64,000 bases of DNA, taken from NCBI RefSeq assembly GCF_021018895.1, contig NC_079375.1, positions 12,804,732-12,868,731 on the forward strand, in the 5' to 3' direction. This stretch comes from Seriola aureovittata (lineage: Eukaryota > Chordata > Actinopteri > Carangiformes > Carangidae). The notes beneath the pieces were generated by a model that was not told where the DNA came from, did no database searches, and saw only the letters and a program-made list of their open reading frames with translations. Below are positions 35,501 through 47,930 of this stretch, one piece after another (positions within the stretch are counted from its first letter, which is position 1; the number at the start of each line of letters is the position of its first letter). Position numbers and translations under genes: made by a program.

Positions 35501-38500
35501 CGCTGGGTCTGTTTCCATTGTGGTTTTTTTTTTTTGCATTTTGCTTTTATTCATATGCCAATTTTTCCACATCAGCCAATCAAAGACTTCCAAGATTTTT
35601 TTCACCTTTCTGGCTTTTCCACAGTTTTTTTTAATGTGCAAATTGAAAAAGTGAATGGGCGATGGAAATCTACCTCATTATATAACAGTAACTCACTCAG
35701 TTGTTCAGTATTCAACTTATAAAAATTTCACTGGCTTGAATTTACCATTGTCTTCTTCAAGTCGTCATCTTTCTTCTGATTTTCAAGAGCAGCCTGCATA
35801 GTCTTCACATCGTGCTGGACACTTGTTAGTGTGCTGCCAATTGTAGCAACGCTCTGGAAAAGAAATATTTTGAGGTCAGGTGTGAAAATCAGAACAAAAC
35901 AGATTATTAATAGATTCTGAAACAAATTTATATTTTTTTCCGTTTTGCTTTGCCTTTACCTTTTGAAGCTCTTCAACTGTTGTGGGAAGGCTGATTAAAT
36001 CAGCAGCTGATTTCAAGTTGGCCTTTAAATGGTTTACAGCAGAGTCCAGCAAGCTGATCTGCAGGAGTAACATGACACAAACCATTCAGTTAAACCTCCA
36101 AGATAGATTTGCGAAACTATGCCAGCCACCTCATTTTTTAAAAAAATTAATGACCCCAAAATCTAGACTAACCAAGGTTGTAGAGTAAAAATACTGAGCA
36201 TTTTACTCCAGTGTTTGGAAACTTAAAACCTGTGTGAAACTTCGCTAAAAATATATGTGTAAATTGAAAGCCATGTGTAGCTGTCACACACAGTGAGTTG
36301 TTGTATTACCAGCTCTAACTCTCATTTCAGGATAAAAATAATGTTGCATTTCTAAAACAGTCAGTGAGTGAGTAACAGTAACACGGTAAGGGTGAGTAAA
36401 ATTTTGTGACACAAAAAAAATATCTAAACTTGCTCAGCTAGTTTACTACTGTATATTTATATCATGCTGTTATTGCAACATGTGAAGTATGATGTATGAT
36501 TCTTAGTTTGCGTAACCCAAAGAAAAGACTTGAAAAGTCTTGCACAGCATTGTGCTTGCAAATTGCTATAAAGTATATTGGCAATCACAACCAGAGTTGT
36601 CATAATTTCTATTCTTTGTATTACTACTCTATATTATCTATTTAACAAGGACTCTCAGCAGCAAAGTGCATGCAACTGTAATCAGCGCGAGTTTAATCGG
36701 TCTACCTTGTATGACCTTAATACTCTTCCATAGTTAATTGTAGAGTTGTTTTGATTCTGATACTAGTAGAATTTGTATATGAAAAGATCCAAATGAAAAG
36801 TGTAAGTAGACTACTTGATTACTATAAGCAAATTATTTAAACAGCATTTGATTAGGAAATTTTTCTCCAAAGATTTTTTTATCCATATAAGAGGCTGATC
36901 ACTGTATATGTATGTCATCACTTCAGGCGTTCGCCACTGTATTTGCTTGTATTTTACAATGATTTAAGAGTTTAACCTGGAGAATGCCATGAATCAGTAT
37001 TGGTAAGGAAAACATGGTATTGGAACATGCCTAGTTTATTGTGACAACTAGTTTCTACATAACAGTTTGAATGATGCAAAAACCCCTCTCACCTTTCTGT
37101 TCATTTCTGTTAAGTTGGACCAGAGTTTGCTCAACCCCTTGTCCCCGTTCTCAATGTCATCAAGCTTTCTCTCCTTGTTCTTCAGGTCCTCACTTAGTTT
37201 TGGGATTTCACTTGATGACACCTTCTGGCTGGATTCCACTGTTACAAAAACATTACTATATGTTAATAGCAATGTTAAAAACAAAAGGAATGCATTACTC
37301 TGTACCTGGGATATAAAAGGTTTATGACCAACACAAGGTAACTGGTGGTGTGCGATAATGAGTCTTACTGCTGTGCAGCTTTTCTTTCAGTGAGTCAAGA
37401 TCCTCTTTCAGAGCAATCTGCATCCATATGAGTCCAGCACAGGCCATGACACAGGCAGCTAGTATGATGAACAGAAACAAGGGATAGCACACATTGCAGC
37501 ACTGCGTGTAGCTTCTTCTGTGAAAAGAAGGAACATGGTAACATTAGACATTACAACTTCACAGCCTCTTTCATTATTAATGAAGGGGATATTTTCAGAA
37601 GACCGCATGCTATGCCATGGGAATTATGAAGATTAGTGATAAATACTGGAGCTTAAGAATATGGGCTGCTACATACTGTATCATATCATACTCATGCTGA
37701 ATGTAGAATAGATTAATTCTAATTTGGCTGATATTAAGCTTCAGAAAAAAGCATGACCATCATTTTAGCATGCAGGATGTGTCTTGTTTTACTCTGCTCT
37801 GTGTGCAAAAGAGGAGCAAGCGGAATGATCAATTGATCTGTAAATATTTATACCTTTCTTTTAACCTCTGCACAAGGACTACAATATATTGTTAGGCAAT
37901 GTGCTCCAGGGTAGAGGAAAATAGGGCTATTTCTGTCACAGAGCATATGTGCTGAAAAACAAAATTCAAGATTTAAGATTTATTTTTCATTGTCAACCTT
38001 TAGCATATTTGTAAAAGAAGACTTAAATAGTATGTACTCTGGTTCCAAGACACTGGCAACCTGGTATTCTATAAAATTGAAATAGCAATAAAATTAACAA
38101 CATATTTTTAAAAAAGCAAAACTCGTTATAAAAACAGAATTCACATAGCTTTGAAGTAAAGTGGCTGTTGTGCTGATTCAGTCTTATTTAATTTACTTTA
38201 GGGCTGCAACTAATGGTTAGTCTCATTATTGATTAATCTACTGATTATTTTCTTGATTCCAGTAATTGTTCCGTCTCAAAAATGGCAGGAAGAAGAAAAA
38301 TGCCCATTCAAATTTCACACAACCCCAGGTTATTTATTTTATTCAACCAACAGTCCACAACACAATATGTATATATGACAAAAAATTGATCAAATCCTAG
38401 CACTCCAAAAGCTAGATATAAAATATCTAACCGATTATCATATTAGATGTTTTTGGAAATCGATTAACAGAGTAATTGTTACAGCTCTGGTTTTAGTTAC

Positions 38501-38811
38501 TTGATGTAGGTTACTTTTCTTTTTCCTTAGAAATAAAATCAGTTTTATGCAGCCAATATATGGCGGTGAGACAGAGCAAAACACACCATACTATATCTTA
38601 CCCCACAACAAAATGTTATTAAATCGACCACTCACTTCCCAAAGTTGGCTCCGCCGCTCAGGTTGTTGAACTCGTCGTCGTCCGAGCTCGAGTCAGACTC
38701 GGAGTCCGGTGGCTCTGTTCGGAGAAGTCGGTGACCGGACCCCTTTTTGGTCTTCTTTCTCTTACTATCCCCCAGTCCAATCAAGGCATTCAGCTCCTTC
38801 CTCTTCTTCAT
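32525..38811 (-). CDS. efcab14: EF-hand calcium-binding domain protein 14
   Basis: Function poorly known; a single-pass membrane protein with one EF-hand. Coding exons in gene order: 38636-38811, 37369-37517, 37093-37238, 35960-36058, 35746-35853, 33624-33776, 33420-33528, 33203-33334, 32525-32703. The total is 1251 nt, or 416 aa (human 495), and phases join. I start at MKKRKELNALIGL, which matches the human start; the frame is open further upstream but has no in-frame ATG nearby. Residues ~1-60 are basic then acidic/serine-rich (RTEPPDSESDSSSDDDEF). A hydrophobic segment (YPLFLFIILAACVMACAGLIW, ~70-90) is the membrane span. Coiled coil follows (VNHLKANLKSAADLISLPTTVEELQK). The C-terminal EF loop DNDGDQRYSLME has Asp at 1, 3, 5 and Glu at 12. 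The variable linker before SLPGVSS is shorter than in human. The largest intron (33777-35745) shows nothing recognisable beyond AT-rich sequence. Confidence 0.95.
32806..33165 (+). repeat. Dispersed teleost repeat in efcab14 last intron
   Basis: Ordered blocks GTTAGATGAGAAGTTCAT, ATTATCACTCTCATATCTGT, GCCAGCAGCCAGTTAGTTTAG, CTTAGCATGAAACAGCTAGC and ATGTTGCACTATTCCTTTAA identify a family widespread in fish. A T22 run lies near its 5' end. It is opposite in sense to efcab14. Confidence 0.65.
38201..38489 (+). repeat. Dispersed 'gctgcaac' element, near-complete
   Basis: Begins GGGCTGCAACTAATGG and ends GAGTAATTGTTACAGCTCT, so the two ends are inverted versions of each other. Internal blocks GATTAATCTACTGATTATTTTCTTGATT, AAATGCCCATTCAAATTT and CAACAGTCCACAA match the other copies. 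It lies in efcab14 intron 1. Confidence 0.65.
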
Positions 38812-39180
38812 CTTCTTCTGAGGGGTCAGCGAACCCGCCGAACCCGACTTAAACCCGACTAAATCCAATGTTTTGTCCAGTTTGGTGGATGTTGTCGTTT
38901 AAGTAGCAGCTAAGCTAACTCAGCGTTCGCCTGCTAGCTTGAATTTCAACCACGCAACGGCGCTAACGGATATAAACACATCGGACTGTGCCGGTTGGTT
39001 GCCTTGTTGACTTACACCTAATACACAAAAATGTTCAGCTGCTTGTCGACATTACGTTATTCTCCCCCAAAAGCTTCTCTAAAACAACTTTCTACAACTA
39101 GCCGCCGGCTATCACATACGTTAGCTAGCTCTGCTAGCATCTGACACCTTGCTAACAGTGGCTGGTTGACATTACTGTGC
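38812..39180 (-). promoter_or_regulatory. efcab14: efcab14 5' UTR and promoter region
   Basis: Upstream of the efcab14 ATG the sequence is less AT-rich with several CpG and no TATA box. The transcription start is probably between 38900 and 39150. Several GCTAGC/AGCTAGC words recur here. Confidence 0.4.
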
Positions 39181-39530
39181 TATTACATCGCCTCTCAGCG
39201 AGGTTTAAAGTTACCTGCCCCGACGTCGCTAAGAAATACAGCATAAAGGATTTAAATAGATTTTTAAAAACTATTATAAATTCTATTATAGAAGCTAAAC
39301 ATCCGGCGTTGTATTTCCAGAAATCTATGCTGCTGCCTGTGTTGTTTGGGCAGGGCGTCAAAGTAACCTCACAGCTGATTGGTGCAGTGAACAGCTACAA
39401 CTTCCTCTGCTCAGGTTTTGACAGGGAGCGACACAGAACGAAGCCCCGACCCAACAACCATGGACGGATTATGGGAAAATGGCCCCCCTGGGCACATGCA
39501 AGTAAAAAGCCCCCTTGTATGTTGGGTTGT

Positions 39531-39886
39531 TTCTTGTCATGGTCGTTTTGCGTCTCTTTGTGGTCATTTTGCTCGTCTCTGCAGTAGTTTTGTGTCTCTT
39601 TGTGGTCGTTTTGTGTCTCCGTGGTTGTTTTATGTCTCTTTGTTGTCATTTGCATCTCCTGTTTTCTGGATGTGGTCATTTTGCATATCTCTGTAGTCAT
39701 TTTCTGTTTGTGGTTGTTTTGTATCTCTTTGTGGTCATTTTGCGTGTCTCTAGTTGTAGTCATTTTGCATGTCTCTGAGTTGTTTTGTTTCTTTTTGTTC
39801 TGGTTTGCATCCTACATTTTGTGTCTGTAGACGAATTGTGTCTCTGTGATCATTATGTGTCCCTCTGTGATTGTTTTGCATCTCTA
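39531..39886. repeat. 21-bp minisatellite
   Basis: About 15 diverged units with the plus-strand pattern TTTTGYRTCTCTTTGTGGTCA. Because 21 is a multiple of three, open frames persist on both strands; on the minus strand one reads repeated KETQNDH. It starts about 650 bases upstream of the efcab14 ATG. Confidence 0.85.
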
Positions 39887-40121
39887 AAGCTAAAGATGAG
39901 AAGGACAAGAGGCAAGGCACAAATAATTTGCTTCTGTATTGGCTGAATGTAACTCACTACATTACATTACATTGCATTAAATTACAACTAACTACAAATC
40001 TGAGGAACGTGTACTTTATTTAAGAGGGGAATGCTGTACTTTTAGATTTTGCACACAAGACATACAAGTTTATAAAATTATGCATTACTATAGATTAAAC
40101 AACACAAAGATATATACAATT

Positions 40122-40250
40122 AGAGCTGAAAGGATTAGATGATTAACTGATTAGCTGATGAGCAAAAAAATATGTTGAAAAGTGGTCATTTAATAAAAAT
40201 TCCCTGTATTTCATGGTTCCAGCCTCTCAAAAGCGAGGACTTGCTGTTTT
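40122..40250 (+). repeat. Dispersed 'gctgcaac' element, truncated
   Basis: AGAGCTGAAAGGATTAG, GATTAACTGATTAGCTGA and TTCCAGCCTCTCAAAAG in family order, with the middle missing. Confidence 0.5.
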
Positions 40251-41100
40251 ACCTACTCAAGTTTAAGTACATTTTCCTGATTATACTTACTTGGGTAATA
40301 TTTTCTGTGTAGGCAGTGTAGTATTAGTACTTTTAATTAAGTAAATGATGTGAATACTGAATACCAAAACTGAGCATCTGAAACTAAATTGTAAAAATGC
40401 TAAACTCTTTACTGGTGCCAAGTTCAATTTGACTGTACCAGAGAAAAATCAGTATGACACTTGCCTAATATAGCCAAACAACTCACTGTCATTCCCTATA
40501 TCGACAGATTCCAACTGTTTGGTTACATCTAGTTTTTTGGGTTCTTAATGTATCCATGGGTTAGGGACCTCATCTGGGTGGGTTTAGTGATTTTGTCCTC
40601 AGTGACTAAGTGCTTTTATTTTTGCTCAGTAGAATAACTACGTTAAAAACGATTTTTATTGCTCATGAAGCTAATTTCAAGGTACGAAAGAAAAACTTTG
40701 ATGCTATATCTTTTTACTTTTTTCTATTTACAGTTTTTGCTTTCAAGGTATGCGTGTCCTGTAACAGGATCAGGTCAGAATCAGAGTTTTGGCAGGACAG
40801 TTTTCAATATGATCCTTTATGAACTTTTAGCTCAATGATATTTTGATTCATCATGTTATCATTTTACAAATTTCTGTTCAAATGAATGACATTGAATAAA
40901 AAAAAAAGTTATTTTCATTAATCTCTAACTTAATCTCATCCGATAAAAGACAGTGGAACACAGCTCATTGTTCTGAATATCACTTTGATTATTCTATGTG
41001 ATTGGGCATGCATTTGCTTATTGTGATACATATTAGAAAATATCCTTATTAATATTATGATAATGATGTCAACCACATTAGTTGGAGCCATTTGTACAAA

Positions 41101-41361
41101 GGCTGCAACAAATAATTATTTTCCTTATCAATCAATCAGTAAATCTAATTATTTGGCAGGTGATAGTAATAAATGGCTTGTGTTTGCTCAAACCCAGTTA
41201 CTGGTGTTCATATTGTTTGTTTTGTCCAAAACTCAAATATAGTCAGTTCAGCATGATATAAAACAGGGAAAAGCAGCAAATCCTCACATCTTAGAAGCTG
41301 GAACCTGCAAATGTTTGGCATTTTTCATTGATAAACAACAACGACCAATTGTTGCAGCTTT
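41101..41361 (+). repeat. Dispersed 'gctgcaac' element
   Basis: Starts GGCTGCAACAAATAATTATT and ends CAATTGTTGCAGCTTT; the ends are inverted copies. It contains GCAGCAAATCCTCACAT, AGAAGCTGGAACC and ATGTTTGGCATTTTTC. Confidence 0.65.
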
Positions 41362-42973
41362 AATTTTCACATTTATAGCCTGTATATTGTAATATTTACA
41401 GGTTAGCCCTCATGCAGACCATTGTCATTTTTTAGCAAGTTTGTTTTGGTGTTTGCATATTGTCATGAATGCAGCACATTCTATAAAATAGGATTACATT
41501 TTTTGTTCCAATTCACCTCCTCAAGCAGGGGTCCACCAGAAATCCAGCTGACCTGGAGCGCTATTGGGCTGACCCAGCAAGACACATGGGCTGGGTAGAA
41601 GTGGGGTCGCTACAGACTGGCCTTTAGCTCTTTTTCTTTGAAAAAGGACTCCCACTGGCCTGCTCATGGCTTTGAAAATATGTTCCTTTATGTGCCTGCC
41701 CCCCCTCCTCATACTACCACAGTACAATACTAATAATAATGACACTGAATGAAAATCGCCACACTGGGCCAATTTATAAAACACAGAAAGGAATTGAGAT
41801 GCTCCTCAGCATCTCAGTGTGAGTTTGGTTATTGAGTTGCAAGAGATGAGGCCAACTGCTGATGCTTTATTATCCCCAGAAAAGAATTTCTCAAGGCAAT
41901 ACTTGTCAGTTCACAATAAAAGCTAATATTATCATAGCTTACCCAGACTTATGTGCCTGCAATGTTATTTAAGGGCATTAAACTGGGAAGCAGTTACTGT
42001 ATTGTTTTGAATACATTTGCTGTGAATCCACCTGTGCCATGTAGGTATAGCAGAGAGAAATTCAATCATTGGCTTGTTTCCACTAGGAACACCTGGTGAG
42101 GGGACAAGCATCACGCTGAGGGCCTACGCAGACCCCCGCCAGCATGAAGCTGCAAATCAAAGCATCAGAGGTGTTTCATCTCTTTGCTGGAGTCTCAGTT
42201 TTTCATCCAGGGTTAAGACTGAAAGGATGACACTTCAACTTATGGCTCCTCACATCTACAGCCACGAGGTAGGGAGCATCAGACATTAGCAGCCCACGGC
42301 TCTGATTACTACAAAACACTTGTTTTTGCACTTTGTTCACAGCAGGGTTACTCATATTCTCACCAGGAGCGATTCCTGCAACTGTCGGGCAGGGAGCTGC
42401 CTTGGGTGCTGACAGGAAATGTAAATAGTGTTGGCATGATAGGAAATACTGAATAGAATTGACTGCTAATTGAAGGCTTTCATCTAACATGGCAGACTGT
42501 GTGAATACAGATTATCATCAGTTGGAAGCAGGGGTGCTGGTAGAATACCAATTTCTCTCACCAGGCGATTTTACCGTTTGTTTAAGATCTTTCAGCCATT
42601 ATGTTGGATGACTCAGCTAGCTGACATAAAAATTCCATCATGAAATATGTGTTTTCCTGTTTGACAGATGAAACAGGATCCACATGGTATGGAGAACTGT
42701 CACACATACTTGAACTTATGAACTTTATCTCTGGCAGCTGCTGTCTGATGCTTTATCAGGAAACAAACAGAATTTACAGGAAAGCACAAGCTTTGTTTTT
42801 CATTCGTTCAGCTCTTTTTTGTGTTATCAAAGTCCTTGAAAATCAATTTTCTCAATCAGCGTCTTACTGTGAGAAATGGAGTCCAACGTGAACACACAAC
42901 TTTTTACTAAAGTTAAAACAGTTTTGGTTATTCCACAAGTGGTATCTGCTTTTTTTGTTTTGTCTGAAGCCTC

Positions 42974-43330
42974 CAGAGCTGCAACAATAAGTCAATTAAT
43001 CAGTCTATTGATCGTCAGAAAATTAATTGGCATCTATTTTGATAGTCTATTAATCGTTTAAATCATTTTTCAAGCATCAATTGTTGGTTCCAGATTCTCA
43101 GATATGAAGTTTTTCTGCTTTTCCTTGTCTTTCACCGAAGTAAAGTGAATGTCTTTAGGTTCTTGACTGGATAAAATGAGACATTTGATGACGTCACCTT
43201 GGGCTCTTGGAAACTGCACGGGCATTTTTTGCTGTTTCTTAAATGTTTAAAGACCAAATGATTGAGCGATTAATAAAACATGAAATAATGAAAAATATGA
43301 ATATATGAAAATAACAATTAGTTGCAGGCT
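42974..43330 (-). repeat. Dispersed 'gctgcaac' element, longest copy
   Basis: Starts AGAGCTGCAACAATAAGTC and ends AACAATTAGTTGCAGGCT. The interior runs TATTTTGATAGTCTATTAATCG, TTTTCAAGCATCAA, GTTCCAGATTCTCAG, TTTCACCGAAGTAAAG, GACGTCACCTTGGGCTCTTGG and TTAAAGACCAAATG. Orientation is opposite to the copy at 38201. Confidence 0.65.
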
Positions 43331-43548
43331 TACCAGAGCTTTGTAGGTGGAAATAAGAATAGGGATGTCATGTCTTCCTACACAGCTAGCCAGCTGCTTA
43401 GCTACATCCATGAAGAATAACAACAGAAATTTGGTGACTGAAATGGTGACAAGCGTGACTGAGATAAATAGCTGTACGAGATGCTGTAAGTCAACCTATA
43501 GAAATAGCAACTCAATCCACATATTGTTTTGGTTGTCATAACAAAGTA

Positions 43549-43812
43549 CAGCACCAACGATTAGCCGATTAATTGATTATTCATGGATAGAAAATTAACT
43601 ATTTTGATAACTGTTTACTGGTCATTTTTCAAGCAACTATTCCAAACATTTTCTGGTTTCAGCTTCTTAAATGTGATAATTTGCTTCTTTTCTTAGACTC
43701 AGTGTCTTTAGGTTTTGGCTAAATTAATATATTATCAAACTAGATTAATCAATTAGCAAACTAGTTCCTGATTAAAATCCTGGCAAGTCGATTCATTGAT
43801 TAATTGCTTAAA
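43549..43812 (-). repeat. Dispersed 'gctgcaac' element
   Basis: GATTAGCCGATTAATTGATT, AACTATTTTGATAACTG, GGTCATTTTTCAAGCAACT, GGTTTCAGCTTCTTAAATG and TTCTTAGACTCAGTGTC in family order. It is about 220 bases from the previous copy and in the same orientation. Confidence 0.6.
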
Positions 43813-46449
43813 TTAAATACAGACAGAAACTTAGGGTACAGTTGGACAAAGGTCATGTCATGTACTTCAGTTAACCAAGTGATTTCAAGTGTTAAATTAA
43901 ATAAATAATTCTTCAGGATGTTTGTTCTCAAACTTACACTCAGATTTTTATTCAATCAATATTTAATGCTATAGAGAAAAATTTAAGCAATGAAGCCAGG
44001 TTTTCATGGTCTTTAATGCTGCAGTGAAAATAAATGCTGCCTGGATGCTCTAAATCAATTAGTATGTTTTTGTTATGTATTCAATATTTATTTGGGATCT
44101 GCGTGAATTATTTAAACCACTCAAACTATATTCTGTGTGATTTCTTCAATGACTTTGGTTTGTGAAGTCCTAACAAATATCAACAACTTATCCAGAACAC
44201 GACACATTTACTGCTGCAGATGAAACTCACAGGGAAATGACTCCCGAGTGACATGTGATCAGACAGAACTTAAAAAATAAATAGATAAGTAAAAAGTTGT
44301 CGAAGCTAAGAGCCATCGTTCTGCAGCATTTGTGTGACCCCATCCCACATGTCTTCTGTCAGTCAGCACAGCTTGAGGAGGCCTCTGTTAGAGTTCAAAA
44401 GGGAATCAGCAGGGGGCAATGTTCTCACATCAAAGAATCCTAGACATGCAGCATTAAGGCAACACTTGAGTCAAGGACAGATGAGCTCAGAATCTCTGGC
44501 TTGGTTCAATCCAAAGGCAGCAATGCAAATATTATTCATATCCAGTGCAGCGGTCATCATTGATCATTTTCCAGTTGTATTATTGATCGCAGTATCTTGT
44601 GCAGAGGTCCTATAATCGTAAAGGGCTTGTACGCCTAAATATTTTACATTCTGCCACACTCAACATTAGCTGCATACATACACAGTCAGCTGTGTTTAGG
44701 GAGCAAAATGCATTTGAGATCATGTAATCATGAATAATTAACACAATTGTAACATTCGCCATTGTGGATAGCCTGGAAATATCTTCAGTGTAAAAGCAGA
44801 GACGGAGAGCGAGATGACAATTTGACGACTATTTGCAGCTTTTATTGTAACTCCCTCAGTGTAGAAGTGTCAGTTAAATGTAAAAGAAAACGTATTGGAC
44901 AGGAACATCACAATTTAGCAATTAATTCTCTGTCTTCTGCCAGAAATCACACTGTGGCGACACGGAACTGTATAGGCCGCCACTGCAGAGATACAGCAAA
45001 GGTTTGATATAATCTGAAATGGATAAAAGGGAATAGATTAATATATTAAGCAAATGAAAGCGGTGAGAGAGGGGAAAAAAAAAATCAGACAGGGAGAACG
45101 TTCTTTGATTGAATTTTGGGGAAAGTAAAACCAAACATGCAGTAAATTCAAGAACTGTCAGAGTTTATTGTTTAGCGTAAATCTTTTGCTCTTCAAATCA
45201 TTCGTAAACATGTTTATGGGAATCAACGCGGAAGCTTATACGACCCAGCTCGGTGCTATTAATAAAGCATCTGCACTGATAGGTCTCCCATATTGTGTAA
45301 TGCAGCTGAGTGTAAAGCAGAAATATCAGACATTTTAAATTCAATGAGATTTAAGGATTGGTTTCACAGACAGACAGCCAAAGTTCTCTTTTTCAGTGTA
45401 TTAGACCAGGATTAGTTTAATCCATGTCTGTGAAATAGGCCCTTCATTTTCCTGGTAATGTCTTCAGTGCACTAGGTATCTTCCTCTTCCTCGGGGTTTC
45501 TCTTATTTGCTGAGGAGAAGGGGAAAAAAAAGAGACAATTCCAATCCACATAATCACATTTTTCCCCCCTTTTTTATAACTTGTTTCAAGCGAGTTTACT
45601 GATTTGCAGCATCGTCAAGAGAGCGCAAAGGGAGAATAAAAGAAAACAGAAGAAGAATAAAATAGGCAAACAGATGAAGAAGAATAGAGAGACACAGCTG
45701 ACATGTAAAGGAAATCAGAAAACAGAAAATGGAGGCAAGAGCGGGTGCGAAGCATCTGGAGGGGAAAAAAATCCATTGAAGTTTTGCAGATTTGATTAAA
45801 AACTGTTTATGTGAGTAATTAAAGCATGGCAGAGAGGGAGCTGACTTTATTGATGGCACCGTTGTCTGGACCGCTGAGAGGACAAGAACAGTACTCATTC
45901 TTGATAAGGTGGAACAGGATTTTTTGCACCTGTTTTCCCCAGAAACTCCTCAGAGTGCATGGTGGGGGTAAATAGCGGTAAACAGAAATACTGTTGTGCC
46001 CTAGATTTCTCTCACACAGCGGCTATTTCATTAAGTATATCCAGCCCGCAGCAGACCAGACTCCCTTTACTGCAGCTCATCTGTGACAAAGGCTGATGGG
46101 GTTTTGTGCTGTGAATTGCAGCTACGCTCTCTCTATTGTTATCAGCAACAGAGAGTTTGTTCTTGACGTAGTTTTATTAAATTTGCCAAACATGTGATGG
46201 TTGTATCATTTGTCATATTGCTGCCTCTTTCTATTCCGCTTTCTAGTTTTTTCCTCAAAATCTACTGTTAATGGCACACACATCTGTCTTTTACACACTG
46301 GGCGGTTTAAAAAAACAAACAAAAAACGTATCTCCAAGGCAAATACAGAGGGAGTTATTTTTTTCCTCAAAGAAAGGGAGTGAAATGTGACATCCTATCC
46401 CACACACTGTAATTTGTAAGTTGTATTGGCAGTTGCATAAACTGGTTTT

Positions 46450-46472
46450 TGTGTGTGTGAGTGTGTGTGTGT
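46450..46472 (+). repeat. (TG)n microsatellite
   Basis: Two short TG runs separated by AG. Confidence 0.7.
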
Positions 46473-46524
46473 TTGGCTGCAGCCTTTTTGTGTGTAGTTG
46501 TTTATGTGACTGTTTCAGTTGTGG

Positions 46525-47010
46525 CAGATGTGTTCAGGTCTTTTACTTTAGTAAAAATATCAACAGTGTATAAAAGCTCTGTTAGGAGTCAAAGTCCTGC
46601 ATTCCAAATTTTACTTATGTACAGAAGTATCAGCAGAAAAAAAGTAAAAGCACTCATTATGCAGAATGACCCCTGTCGGATGTGTATTATATAACTGGAT
46701 TATTATTAATATTATTGATGCATTAATGTGTAAGCATCACTTTAACGGTGAGGCTTATTTTAACTACTTCATGTACTCATGGATGTCTTAATCTATAATA
46801 ATAGCCTACATCATAAACTATTTGTTAATTATATTTTGTTTTTATCATCTTTAAAGTAGCTTGTAACAAAAGCTGAGAAAAAAGAACAATATTTCCTTGA
46901 TAAATGTAGTGGAGTAGATGTATAAAGTTGCAGTACGTAGAAATTCTCAACTACAGTTCAAATACCTCAGAATTGTACTTAAATACAATACTTAGCTACT
47001 TTCCACTAAC
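46525..47010 (+). repeat. 'AAGTAC'-rich dispersed repeat, long copy
   Basis: Begins TTCAGGTCTTTTACTTTAGT, continues AAGTCCTGCATTCCAAATTTT, GAATGACCCCTGTC, TAAAGTTGCAGTACGTAG and GTACTTAAATACAATACTTAG, and ends TTTCCACTA. The tail matches the fragment at 8570-8695. No reading frame of note. Confidence 0.55.
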
Positions 47011-47897
47011 AGACTGTTTCAGTGAAAGGCTGTTTCATGACTAATATATTTGTTGTGCACACAATCCGTCCTGATTACCTCTGACTTTTTATATAATTTA
47101 ACAAAACTGTGTCAAAGTTTAATAAGCCATTGAAACTATGTTTGGAAATAAGTATTAACTGCCTTGTAATGTCACTAACACTTCATTTTCCCTTCTATCG
47201 TCTAATTATCCTAAGATAACTAATAATTCTACGAACGCAAACACAAAATGTCAACACCAAGTGTGAGAATTTAAAATATTAGACTCATTATTCATAATAT
47301 CTGAATTCTAGCTGTGAAATTGCCCATATCATTCACAAAGACTTAACACATGTGGGGTTTGAACTGACAAGAACATCTGCTCGGTGTTAATGCAGCCTGC
47401 ACCTGATTGGAGAAATTGAGAGTTACAACCACACTGAGCTAATGGTCTAATCACATCCATACATATGGTCATGGGATGATTTGAGCCTTATTGCTGTAGT
47501 TTTAGTGTCGGCTGTAAAATTCTTCGCACAATGCTAAGTGAGAGAAAAATTAGGTCAGTCCACATTGCTTCCTGGTAAATAAACATGAGGTGGCAAAAAT
47601 AGTTGGGTTTTTTTTGCCTTCAAAAAGTCATCTGAGTTGTACAAACTGACACAGCTGTGTCTGGGAAAGAGAAAAAAAAAAAGACAGACATTTTAAGCTT
47701 GTCTCCAACATCATGCGGTTTCTGTATCTGAATGCCGTACTGTGCTATTATTTGCTTGTTTTGCAGTCCCCACGTTCACTTGCTGCTGGATCCCCGCTAA
47801 CCTCCCTCGATCTCGGCCATTAATGAGCTGCCTTTTTGTCCTCAGAACTGTTGCTGACTGGAGGCGTGTGAATTGTCCAATGCATGAAAAGTGAAGG

Positions 47898-47930
47898 GTG
47901 TGTGTGTGTGTGTGTGTGGGTGGGGGGGTG
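47898..47930 (+). repeat. (TG)n with G-rich tail
   Basis: TG dinucleotides passing into GGGTGGGGGGGTG. Confidence 0.75.

Noticed and set aside
38812..38868. N-terminal extension of efcab14 to 38868
   Set aside because: The codon at 38868 is TTG on the minus strand; the first ATG in frame is 38809-38811 and matches the start of the human protein.
39395..39763. 122-aa minus-strand open frame with KETQNDH repeats
   Set aside because: Product of the 21-bp minisatellite; repeat length keeps the frame open and there is no family match.
41521..41784. 87-aa minus-strand frame
   Set aside because: No recognised domain and no neighbouring exon-like segments.
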